NCBI RefSeq assembly: GCF_009674605.1
Contig: NZ_WKJO01000001.1
Location: forward strand, 496,001 to 560,000
Direction of reading: 5' to 3'
DNA: 64,000 nt
Source of the DNA: Haloferax litoreum
GTDB lineage: Archaea > Halobacteriota > Halobacteria > Halobacteriales > Haloferacaceae
A program made the translations under genes and the position numbers. Below, one piece after another: positions 18,249-25,781 of the stretch (the stretch's first letter is position 1; the number at the start of each line of letters is the position of its first letter). Under the pieces are notes generated by a model, which saw nothing but the letters and a program-made list of their open reading frames with translations, was not told the origin of the DNA and made no database searches.

Positions 18249-19217
18249 TCAATTCCAGCGCGGTTCGACCAGCGCGGTCGGTTCGTCGCCGGTGAGGACG
18301 CGCTTGATGTCCGAGGCAGTCTGTTCGTTCACTTCGGCGCGCGCTTCGACTGAACACCACGCCGCGTGCGGCGAGAGGACTGCGTTCCCCAACTCACGGA
18401 GCGGCGAGTCCGGCGGGAGTGGTTCCTCTTCGAACACGTCGAGGCCGGCGGCGGCGATGTCGCCCTCGCGGAGGGCGTCCACGAGTGCGTCTTCGTCGAT
18501 GACTGCGCCACGCCCGGTGTTCACGACGATTGCGTCGTCGTCGAGGGCGCCGAAGGCGTCGGCATCGACCATCCCGCGCGTCTCGGGGGTCGCCGGGGCG
18601 TTGACAGAGAGGTAATCCGAGCGAGCGTAGAGTTCGTCCAGCGAGACGGGTTCGACGCCGTACTCGTCGAGCACGTCGTCGTCGACGTAGGGGTCGTAGA
18701 CGATGGTTTCGAGGCCGAATCCGGAGCAGAGTTCGGCGGTTCGCTGCGCGATGGCCCCGAACGAGAGGAACCCGAGCGTTCTACCCTTCATCCGGTGGAG
18801 TTCTCGGCCGGGCGTCGGTGGCCACTCGCCGGCGCGGACTGCCCGGTCGTACGTGGGCGTCGCTCTGATACACGACAGGAGGAGTGCGACGCTGTGGGTC
18901 GCCACTTCGTCAGTACAGTACGCCGGGACGTTGGTGACGACGACGCCGTGTTCGGCGGCCGATTCCACGTCGATATTGTCGAATCCGACCGCGGCCCGAG
19001 CGACGATAGAGAGGTCGAGTTTGGAGAGTGCCTCGGCGGTGACCGGCGTGGCGATATCGGTCACGACGGCGTCGGCATCGGCCTCACGGCAGGCCTCCAC
19101 GAGTGCCGCCTCGGACCCGAGTTCGGCGACGTGAATCTCGGCGATGTCTCCGAGAATGCGCCGTTGGTGCTCGGGGTCCACCATGTGAAAGTCGCTCAGC
19201 ACGACGTTGTAACTCAT
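18249..19217 (-). CDS. D-isomer-specific 2-hydroxyacid dehydrogenase
   Basis: NAD(P)-dependent 2-hydroxyacid dehydrogenase of 322 residues, of the D-3-phosphoglycerate dehydrogenase/CtBP type. Catalytic Arg, Glu and His are seen in NTGRGAVIDEDAL, GLDVFEEEPLP and SPHAAWCS (His near residue 284). The nucleotide-binding loop reads GFLSFGAIAQRTAE, where the usual GxGxxG has a Leu-Ser change. That is tolerated in some CtBP relatives but could alter cofactor preference. The substrate is not determinable; no ACT domain is present, so it is not a full-length SerA. An AT-rich block CACAAATAAG at about 19247-19256 on the minus strand is a likely TATA box. Confidence 0.85.
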   Translation of the reverse strand: MSYNVVLSDFHMVDPEHQRRILGDIAEIHVAELGSEAALVEACREADADAVVTDIATPVTAEALSKLDLSIVARAAVGFDNIDVESAAEHGVVVTNVPAYCTDEVATHSVALLLSCIRATPTYDRAVRAGEWPPTPGRELHRMKGRTLGFLSFGAIAQRTAELCSGFGLETIVYDPYVDDDVLDEYGVEPVSLDELYARSDYLSVNAPATPETRGMVDADAFGALDDDAIVVNTGRGAVIDEDALVDALREGDIAAAGLDVFEEEPLPPDSPLRELGNAVLSPHAAWCSVEARAEVNEQTASDIKRVLTGDEPTALVEPRWN

Positions 19218-19324
19218 GTTCGAGTGAACGATTCTGAGCGAAGCTACTTATTTGTGTCTCGTAGTCTCAGAATTTAATCGAATCGAACGTCGATGACGAA
19301 CGCCACCTCGTCTCTCCGAGGGCG

Positions 19325-19822
19325 TCAGTTCTCTTGCATCCAGCGCTGATAGAGACCCGACGCACCGATGACGGCGAAGAGGACTGACGCGAGGACGGGG
19401 GCACCGAGCGTCGAGATTACGGGCACGTCGACGACGACGGCAATCATCATGACGAGTCCGAGTGCTGAGAGGACGGCGTAATACTCACTCCACGAGAGTT
19501 CGCCCTCGGGGACGACTTCCATGTAGACTGTCACGTCGCCCGCCTCCGCGAGAGAGACCTGCTTCGACTCGTCGTCGTACTCGACGATGTCCAGTTCGTC
19601 GAGTTTCGGGATGTGGGTCTGCTGGAGTGAGACGTAGGCACTCTGGCGGATGTTCCTCGGCGGTGGCGACTCACCCGTCTCGGCCTCCGCGATTCGTTCC
19701 GAGAGTTCGCGAAGCGTCATATCTCCTCCTTGGAGGAACTCGATCGCCATACGACGGCGGTCGTTACTCAATACCTCGTGGATTCGAGTCTCGGAAAGTT
19801 CGGTGTCAGGTGTGGTCGCCAT
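19325..19822 (-). CDS. Membrane-anchored winged-helix regulator
   Basis: Protein of 165 residues with an N-terminal winged-helix domain (about 10-100) and two C-terminal membrane helices (about 110-130 and 135-155). The N-terminal part RIHEVLSNDRRRMAIEFLQ followed by LRELSERIAEAE and the wing LDIVEYDDESKQVSL is typical of a large haloarchaeal HTH family, probably transcriptional regulators. A homologous soluble domain occurs inside the integrated element at 61103-61498. The target and signal are unknown. It ends close to the 5' side of the dehydrogenase gene, with about 110 bp between them. Confidence 0.7.
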   Translation of the reverse strand: MATTPDTELSETRIHEVLSNDRRRMAIEFLQGGDMTLRELSERIAEAETGESPPPRNIRQSAYVSLQQTHIPKLDELDIVEYDDESKQVSLAEAGDVTVYMEVVPEGELSWSEYYAVLSALGLVMMIAVVVDVPVISTLGAPVLASVLFAVIGASGLYQRWMQEN

Positions 19823-20050
19823 ACGAGGATTCGATTGATTCGTGACTGGTCGCTTCTCCTATATCAACCGTTCGCCTCGGTTATCTCTGGTGAAAACGGC
19901 ACCCGAAACGGAAGTTCGCCCAATACTGCCGAAAGACCGCCAGTGCCTATACTATTCTCGATAATCTGGGCAAAATAAAATACCGACGACGTGTTGACAC
20001 GAGTGGTCGATTGCCCGACACACACGGCATGAGCTGCCGCCTGATGCCAA

Positions 20051-20059
20051 TATTTATTA
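20051..20059 (+). promoter_or_regulatory. TATA box for nikR
   Basis: TATTTATTA centred 28 bp upstream of the ATG at 20083, consistent with a near-leaderless transcript for the regulator and the glutaredoxin downstream. Confidence 0.55.
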
Positions 20060-20082
20060 ATCGTAGCGACCGGAGTTAATAT

Positions 20083-20508
20083 ATGACTGTGGTCAGCGTC
20101 TCCATGCCGGAGGAACTGTTGGAGCGCATCGACTCGTTCGCCGACGAACACGGGTACACCGGGCGCAGCGAAGTCGTCAGGGAGGCGTCGCGCAATCTCC
20201 TCGGAGAGTTCGAAGACAAGCGACTCGAAGACCGTGAGTTGATGGCCGTCGTGACGGTCATCTTCGACTACGAGACGACGAGCGTCGAAGAGCGGATGAT
20301 GGGCCTTCGGCACGAGTACGAGGGCCTCGTCAAGTCGAACTTCCACAACCACGTCGGCAACCACTACTGCATGGAACTGTTCGTCCTCGAAGGCCAACTC
20401 ACCGATATCTCGACGTTCGTCGGGAAGATTCGGGCCACCCGAGACACCTTGAGCGTCGATTACTCTGTGATGCCCGTCGACGAGTTCACGGGCATCGTCG
20501 AGGAGTGA
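20083..20508 (+). CDS. nikR: Nickel-responsive transcription regulator NikR
   Basis: NikR-type regulator of 141 residues: N-terminal ribbon-helix-helix ([19 protein letters not shown]) and C-terminal ACT-like metal-binding domain. The square-planar nickel ligands are visible as His77, His88, His90 and Cys96 ([15 protein letters not shown]), one residue offset from E. coli His76/87/89/Cys95. It should repress nickel uptake genes when Ni(II) is bound. No nickel transporter lies in the window, so its targets are elsewhere. The glutaredoxin gene begins 6 bp after its stop, suggesting one transcript. Confidence 0.93.
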   Translation: MTVVSVSMPEELLERIDSFADEHGYTGRSEVVREASRNLLGEFEDKRLEDRELMAVVTVIFDYETTSVEERMMGLRHEYEGLVKSNFHNHVGNHYCMELFVLEGQLTDISTFVGKIRATRDTLSVDYSVMPVDEFTGIVEE

Positions 20509-20514
20509 CTGCCG

Positions 20515-20775
20515 ATGAGCGACCCCGTCCCCATCGTCGTCTACACGCGCGAGGGATGTACTCTCTGTGAGGAAGTCGAAGCGACCATCCGTGACGTCTC
20601 CGAGGCCGAGGGTATCCCAGTCGAGATGGACCTCGTCGACGTCGATACAGACAGAGAATTACTCGAAGAGTACGGCGACAGAGTCCCGTACGTGTACGTG
20701 GACGGTCGGCCGGCGTTCAAGTTCGAAGTCGACCCCGAGCGACTGCGGGAGAAGTTACACAAGGCGTCCGCCTGA
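20515..20775 (+). CDS. Glutaredoxin-like protein
   Basis: Small thioredoxin-fold protein of 86 residues. Redox motif Cys15-Thr-Leu-Cys18 follows the first strand (IVVYTREGCTLCEEVE). The cis-proline segment RVPYVYVDGRPAF is present near residue 60. Such proteins reduce disulfides with low-molecular thiols or thioredoxin reductase; haloarchaea use gamma-glutamylcysteine. It is just behind nikR, so an oxidative or metal-stress link is possible but unproven. Confidence 0.82.
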   Translation: MSDPVPIVVYTREGCTLCEEVEATIRDVSEAEGIPVEMDLVDVDTDRELLEEYGDRVPYVYVDGRPAFKFEVDPERLREKLHKASA

Positions 20776-20820
20776 TACACGTACCTCTATCTGACTGCCG
20801 ACAGCGACTCGCCGCGGAAG

Positions 20821-22050
20821 TCACTGGGTCGTCACCGTGGTAAAGAGTGTCCACAAGAGCGCAAACCCGAGGACACCGAGACCAACGTCTCGAACGACGT
20901 GGACCACCGCGTCTGACGGTTCGACGAGCAGGGTTCGTGAGTGAACGACGAGGAGGAGCGTCAGCGAGATACCGCCAGCGAGAACGAATGCCGCTATTTT
21001 CGCCCGACTCGACCGCCGTTTTCCAACGTCGTCGTGTCTGACGAGGAAGAGACCTGCTGTCGCGAGTGCGCCCACGGACGCTGGGAACCAGTAGACGACG
21101 CCACGATAGACGAGTGCCGCGGCGGTTGCGAGCGCACCCGAGATTCCCGACAGCGCCACGATGAGACTGGACAAGACCACGACTGCGCTCCCGATACTGC
21201 CGGGCGTCGGCAAGAATCCGCTCACCTTGGCGAGCGGAACGACGACGAGAACCAGTGGCAGTGGTTGGGTCACACCGAGGGCGTCGAGCGCTGTCCAGAG
21301 CGCCGCCGCCACCGACAACTGACCGAATAGGGAGAGGACGAAGACGGCGACGAGGCGCCACGGGTCGGCGGCGAGTTCGTCGAGCGTCGCCACGAACCGT
21401 TCGACTCGGTGAGCGACGCTTTCGGGAGTCGGTGGCGAGACACCGGGAAGCCAGCGGCCGACTCCGTTCGTGAGTCGTCCGAGTCCGCGACCGACGGCTG
21501 GTTCGATGTCGTGTCGAACGGCCCACAGAACCGCGACGATGGCGAGGAGACCGAACGTGACTCCCGCAGCGAACGCGGCGGTGTTTCGGACCTGCTCGGC
21601 TACGACGAACCGGGACGAGTAGAAACCGACCACGAAGAGACCCAGCGCGACCGATGCGAGTCGAACGAAGACGTTGACCCCGACGACTGCGGCGAACGCT
21701 CGCTCGTAGTTGATGTCGCACTGCCACGAGACGAGCAGACTACTCACGGGCGTCCCACCGGATTGACCGAACGGTGTGACGGCGTTGACGAACTCCATCG
21801 CCGCAAAGAGGACCGTCGCGTCCCAGAGCGACACCTGCGTCCCGATTCTCCTGAGGACGACCCAGAGCGCCATTCCCCAGGTGACTATCGGAACGAGGCC
21901 GAGAACGACGAGCGACGCGAGGTGTCGACCCGAGATGGCACTGACGGCATCGACGACCGCAGTCGCTCCGACGAACCAGACGTAGAGCGAAAACCCGACG
22001 AGTGCGAAGACGACACTCGCGACGGTGCGCCACACACCGGGTATTCGCAT
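20821..22050 (-). CDS. Flippase-like/UPF0104 membrane protein
   Basis: Integral membrane protein of 409 residues with about eight helices, resembling the lysylphosphatidylglycerol synthase transmembrane region (UPF0104). Typical features are the conserved block VNAVTPFGQSGGTPVSSLL near residue 95 and the C-terminal LTLAKVSG-type segment (VPLAKVSGFLPTPGSIGSA) with the characteristic P-x-P-G-x-I/S-G. Such proteins are thought to flip or transfer lipid-linked groups; no catalytic domain is fused. The ATG at 22050 was chosen because GAGGGTGA lies 8 nt upstream; ATG at 22065 and GTG at 22077 are in frame without such a site. Confidence 0.78.
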   Translation of the reverse strand: MRIPGVWRTVASVVFALVGFSLYVWFVGATAVVDAVSAISGRHLASLVVLGLVPIVTWGMALWVVLRRIGTQVSLWDATVLFAAMEFVNAVTPFGQSGGTPVSSLLVSWQCDINYERAFAAVVGVNVFVRLASVALGLFVVGFYSSRFVVAEQVRNTAAFAAGVTFGLLAIVAVLWAVRHDIEPAVGRGLGRLTNGVGRWLPGVSPPTPESVAHRVERFVATLDELAADPWRLVAVFVLSLFGQLSVAAALWTALDALGVTQPLPLVLVVVPLAKVSGFLPTPGSIGSAVVVLSSLIVALSGISGALATAAALVYRGVVYWFPASVGALATAGLFLVRHDDVGKRRSSRAKIAAFVLAGGISLTLLLVVHSRTLLVEPSDAVVHVVRDVGLGVLGFALLWTLFTTVTTQ

Positions 22051-22172
22051 CGAAGTCACCCTCATCGGTCTACGCACTCAGTCGCTTCGGGAGGTCCTCA
22101 CGCCGAGTCGGGCACCCTCCACCCATCGGAGATACCGCGTATGCATCGTGTTCCGTCAGGGTCTAGGTCGAC

Positions 22173-23408
22173 TCACCGGCGACGCGGTGGCGCGGTCAGC
22201 CACCACCCGAACACCTTCGACCAGTACTCGTCGGGGTCCGACGGGGGTTTCTTCGTCTCGTCGTGGGTCTTCCCTTCGAGCAACTGGCGTTCGACGATGT
22301 TGCGCGCGAGGTGGAGTGCGTGTGACGCGCCGTATCCTTCGCCGGTGCCGACGAAGTGTCCTTTGTCGGTGAACAGGCGGATGCGAGCCATGATGAGCGG
22401 CGTGCCGCGGAGTTTCTCGTCGTGTTCGTGGAGGTAGACGTTCGCTTCGAGTATCGTCAGTCCGCCGTACTTGTCGGCGAAGCCTTCGACCATTGCGACG
22501 ACTTCGTCGCGCGAGATGTCGTCCAGCAACTCGACGTTGGTAATCTGGACCGGGAGTCGCGACTCGCCCGTCCACGTCAGCGCTTCGAGGACGTCACTCT
22601 TGGTGACGATGCCTGCCGGCGCGTTCTCCTGTACGACGATGAGCGACGAGACGCCATCGTCCAACATCTGCTCGACAGCGTCGTCGAGTCCGTCGTTCGG
22701 AAGGACCGTCGCGACGGGTGCACTCATCACGTCCACGACGGGCAGGTCGAGCATCCGTTCGAGTTCGCCCGCACGGTCACCCATCCCACCGGCGGACCGG
22801 AATCCGGGTGAAGAACCCCCACTGGACACGTCGAACCCTCCCGACGACCCACCGGAAGGTTTGTCCATCGCTCTCGTCGTGAAGTCGAGGATGTCGGTGA
22901 GGCTGACCACGCCGACCACGTCGCCGTCCTCCGCGACGGGAAGGTGGGTGATACCGTTCTCGCGGAAGGCGTTGAGTGCCTCGCCGAACGTCGAATCTTG
23001 GCCCACCGTGACGAGCGAGTCCGAGTACACGTCCTCGACGGTGAGGACGCCGAGGAACTGCTGGACGGCCTCCAGCACTCGGTCGGTCGAGACGGTTCCC
23101 ACCAGTTCCTCGTCGTCGAAGACGGGGAGGACTTCGCTCCGACTCGCGAGGATGAGGCGGGCGACGCGGCGAACGTCTTCGTCACGGTCCACCTTCGCAG
23201 GGTGCCACAGGATACTCCGCGCCTTGGCGTCCGGGTCGCGGTGCGTGACGTTCATTTGCCGCAGCGTCACGATACCGAGGTACTCGCCATCGTCGACGAC
23301 GACGATAGCCTTCGTGCCCGTCTCCTGAAACATACCCTGAAGCTTCGAGACACGCGTTTCGGGCGTCACCGTCGGGAACTCACGCTCGACGAGGTTCGAG
23401 ATATCCAT
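22173..23408 (-). CDS. Four-CBS-domain protein with C-terminal HPF-like domain
   Basis: Protein of 411 residues with four CBS domains (two Bateman modules). Repeats are seen near 10-60 (GTKAIVVVDDGEYLGIVTLR), 75-125, 150-205 (THLPVAEDGDVVGVVSL) and 225-285 (VSSLIVVQENAPAGIVTKSD). The linker has a Gly/Ser stretch near 200-230. The last 110 residues (VQITNVELLDDISRDEV, LTILEANVYLHEHDEK, GEGYGASHALHLARNIVERQ) have the length and beta-alpha order of a ribosome hibernation (HPF/RaiA) domain; that is inference. CBS pairs usually bind adenine nucleotides. The start at 23408 removes a long upstream frame without domain sequence. It is divergent from rtcB. Confidence 0.8.
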   Translation of the reverse strand: MDISNLVEREFPTVTPETRVSKLQGMFQETGTKAIVVVDDGEYLGIVTLRQMNVTHRDPDAKARSILWHPAKVDRDEDVRRVARLILASRSEVLPVFDDEELVGTVSTDRVLEAVQQFLGVLTVEDVYSDSLVTVGQDSTFGEALNAFRENGITHLPVAEDGDVVGVVSLTDILDFTTRAMDKPSGGSSGGFDVSSGGSSPGFRSAGGMGDRAGELERMLDLPVVDVMSAPVATVLPNDGLDDAVEQMLDDGVSSLIVVQENAPAGIVTKSDVLEALTWTGESRLPVQITNVELLDDISRDEVVAMVEGFADKYGGLTILEANVYLHEHDEKLRGTPLIMARIRLFTDKGHFVGTGEGYGASHALHLARNIVERQLLEGKTHDETKKPPSDPDEYWSKVFGWWLTAPPRRR

Positions 23409-23519
23409 ACGTACCGTACGCCAGACGAGGTGTTGAATGTTGTCAGGAGAGTAAGGGAACCCCACGTTCACACCAACGTTATGCGAACCGTTAGCATAGA
23501 CTAGTTCGGTGGTGGTCAG

Positions 23520-24947
23520 ATGGTGGAACTCACAGAGGTTCACGAGAACGTGTACGAAATCGAACGAACGGGAGAGATGCGCGTCCCGGCACGCGTCTAC
23601 GGGTCGGCGTCCCTCATCGAAGAGATGCTGGAGGAAGGTGACCTCACACTCACTCAGGTCCGAAACGTCGCGACGTTACCGGGTATCCAGAAGTTCGCGC
23701 TCGTCCTCCCCGACGGACACCAGGGGTACGGCTTTCCCATCGGTGGCGTCGCGGCGGTCGACCTCGATGAGGGCGTCATCAGTCCGGGCGGAATCGGGTT
23801 CGACATCAACTGCGGCGTCCGCCTGCTCCGGACGGGTCTCTCGTACAAGGATATCGCCGGACAGGAGTCGATTCTCGCAGACAGACTCTACCAGACCATT
23901 CCGACTGGACTGGGGAAGGGCGGGTACCTCCACACTGACATCTCGGACGTGCGCGGCATCCTCGAATCCGGGATGGAGTGGATGCTGGCGAACGGGCACG
24001 CGACGGCGGACGACTTGGACCACTGCGAGGAGAACGGTCACCTGCCGGGCGACCCGAACGCCGTGCCGACCGAAGCGCTCAAACGCGGCGTCAATCAGGT
24101 CGGGTCGCTCGGGTCCGGAAATCATTTCCTCGAAGTCCAGCGCGTCACCGACGTGTACGACCCCGAGACGGCGGCGGCGTTCGGCGTCGAAACCGACGAC
24201 GTGGTCGTGATGATTCACTCTGGGTCTCGTGGCCTCGGCCACCAGACGTGCTCACACTTCATCCGCGAGTTCGAGCGGCACTACCCCAACCTTGTGGCGT
24301 CGCTGCCGGACAAACAACTCGTCTACGCCCCTCTCGGCGACCGGCTCGCAGACAGATACTGGGGTGCGATGAACGCCGCCGCGAACTTCGCGTGGGCGAA
24401 TCGGCAGGCGATGACGCAAGCGGTCCGCGAGGTGTTCGACGCGCTCTTCGAGGCGACTGAGGTCGAACTCGTCTACGACGTGTGTCACAACATCGCCAAA
24501 GAGGAGCGCCACACCGTCCGTGGTCGTGAGCAGTCGCTTCTCGTCCACCGAAAGGGCGCGACACGCGCGTTTCCGGCGGGACGGCCCGAGATTCCCGACG
24601 CGTATCGCGACGTGGGACAACCGGTCTTCATCCCCGGAAGTATGGGTTCTCACTCGTACGTCCTCGCTGGAGGGCCGCGGTCACTCGAACTCAGTTTCGG
24701 GTCGACGGCCCACGGTGCAGGTCGACTCAAGTCGCGGACGCAGGCGAAAGGCGAGTACACCGCCGGAGAACTCCAGAAGGCGCTTCGGGCGCGCGGAATC
24801 TTCGTTCGGGCGCGGTCCGGCGGTACGCTGACCGAGGAGGCCCCCGGTGCGTACAAAGACATCGACGAGGTCGTTCGTGTCAGTGACGCGCTCGGAATCG
24901 GGACCAAAGTCGCCCGGACGACACCGCTCGCCAACATCAAAGGATGA
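23520..24947 (+). CDS. rtcB: RNA-splicing ligase RtcB
   Basis: GTP/Mn-dependent RNA ligase of 475 residues, normal length without intein. It joins 2',3'-cyclic phosphate and 5'-OH ends, and is the archaeal tRNA exon ligase after intron cutting by EndA. Characteristic motifs: LPDGHQGYGFPIGG, GGIGFDINCGVRL (Mn-binding Cys), GSLGSGNHFLE, HSGSRGLGHQ, CHNIAKEE and the C-terminal HGAGR segment containing the GMP-accepting His (STAHGAGRLKSRTQAK). The ATG at 23520 is close to the CBS gene on the other strand, with 111 bp shared between them. An intron-containing tRNA lies at 63639-63742 in the same window. Confidence 0.96.
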   Translation: MVELTEVHENVYEIERTGEMRVPARVYGSASLIEEMLEEGDLTLTQVRNVATLPGIQKFALVLPDGHQGYGFPIGGVAAVDLDEGVISPGGIGFDINCGVRLLRTGLSYKDIAGQESILADRLYQTIPTGLGKGGYLHTDISDVRGILESGMEWMLANGHATADDLDHCEENGHLPGDPNAVPTEALKRGVNQVGSLGSGNHFLEVQRVTDVYDPETAAAFGVETDDVVVMIHSGSRGLGHQTCSHFIREFERHYPNLVASLPDKQLVYAPLGDRLADRYWGAMNAAANFAWANRQAMTQAVREVFDALFEATEVELVYDVCHNIAKEERHTVRGREQSLLVHRKGATRAFPAGRPEIPDAYRDVGQPVFIPGSMGSHSYVLAGGPRSLELSFGSTAHGAGRLKSRTQAKGEYTAGELQKALRARGIFVRARSGGTLTEEAPGAYKDIDEVVRVSDALGIGTKVARTTPLANIKG

Positions 24948-25039
24948 CGAACGTCGGCCACGTGTACTCACCTCTGTGTGTCAGTTCGGGCGAGTTGCGC
25001 GGGCCTAGTCATATCACCTCGGCGCACCTCTATACACCC

Positions 25040-25459
25040 ATGGAAGCTGACAGACAACTCCTCCAACAGGCCCGCAAACGACTCGACGGGTGGATTTACA
25101 CGGCACGTGACCGGACGTACCGTGAACTGTTCACTGGCGACGACGCCGTCGTCACGGACGAGGAGCGTCAGCTACTCGACACTGTCGACGAGGAACTCGC
25201 GAGCGACGGTGGCGACGGCATCTGGGGCGTCGACGAGTACGACATCGTCATGGGACACCCGAAGAACCACCCACTCTCTGTCGTCTGTACCCGCCACCCC
25301 CAGATTCCCGCCGAGTGGTCACGGGGCGAAGAGAGTCTGAGCGAACCGGAACGAGAGCAGTTCAACGACCTCCTGTGGGACTACTGCGAGCACGTCAGAC
25401 GACACGTCCAAGACGAAGTCAACGAGTTCGTCGGCGTCGCGGGGTCCCTCGAAGAGTAA
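25040..25459 (+). CDS. Haloarchaeal protein of unknown function
   Basis: Acidic protein of 139 residues from the ATG at 25040, chosen because the open frame upstream has no protein-like sequence and a TATA-like CATATCAC lies about 25 bp before it. Predicted to be helical (RQLLQQARKRLDGWIYTARDR; REQFNDLLWDYCEHVRRH) with a central segment MGHPKNHPLSVVCTRHP. No catalytic motif is recognised. The next gene begins 14 bp after its stop with a strong ribosome-binding site, so the two form an operon. Confidence 0.65.
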   Translation: MEADRQLLQQARKRLDGWIYTARDRTYRELFTGDDAVVTDEERQLLDTVDEELASDGGDGIWGVDEYDIVMGHPKNHPLSVVCTRHPQIPAEWSRGEESLSEPEREQFNDLLWDYCEHVRRHVQDEVNEFVGVAGSLEE

Positions 25460-25473
25460 CACGAGAGGAGACG

Positions 25474-25656
25474 ATGCGCGTCATTCACCCACCCGACCAC
25501 CGACCCTGTTACCAGTGCAGTGCACGCGCAGACGTTGTCATCGCCCGCGGACACCAGATGTGGTACAGTTGCTGGGAGTGTGCCAGCCCACTTCTCGAAC
25601 ACGGCGGGGTCATCGTCGCCGGAGAGTTGGGGAAGGCCCGTCGGAATCGAGGCTAA
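25474..25656 (+). CDS. Small zinc-ribbon protein
   Basis: Protein of 60 residues with two CxxC knuckles, Cys12/Cys15 (PCYQCSARAD) and Cys33/Cys36 (YSCWECASP), which should bind one zinc ion. It belongs by appearance to the small two-CPxCG-type zinc-finger proteins that are abundant in haloarchaea, several of which affect motility or biofilm; its own role is unknown. The ATG has GAGAGGAGA 3-5 nt upstream, an unusually complete ribosome-binding site in this window. It follows the preceding gene by 14 bp. Confidence 0.65.
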   Translation: MRVIHPPDHRPCYQCSARADVVIARGHQMWYSCWECASPLLEHGGVIVAGELGKARRNRG

Positions 25657-25781
25657 GACGGCACGATGCGGAGGGAGCGGCTATTTGCGTCCGTTCCACG
25701 GTAGGGGGCCCTGTTCGGCCGATTCCGACCCCGTGAGAACGAGTTACGCATTCAAGCCCGCGGAGTCCGTAGTGGTCGACC

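Noticed and set aside
23520-24947. Intein in RtcB
   Set aside because: The ligase has a continuous sequence of normal length, and none of the conserved motifs is interrupted.
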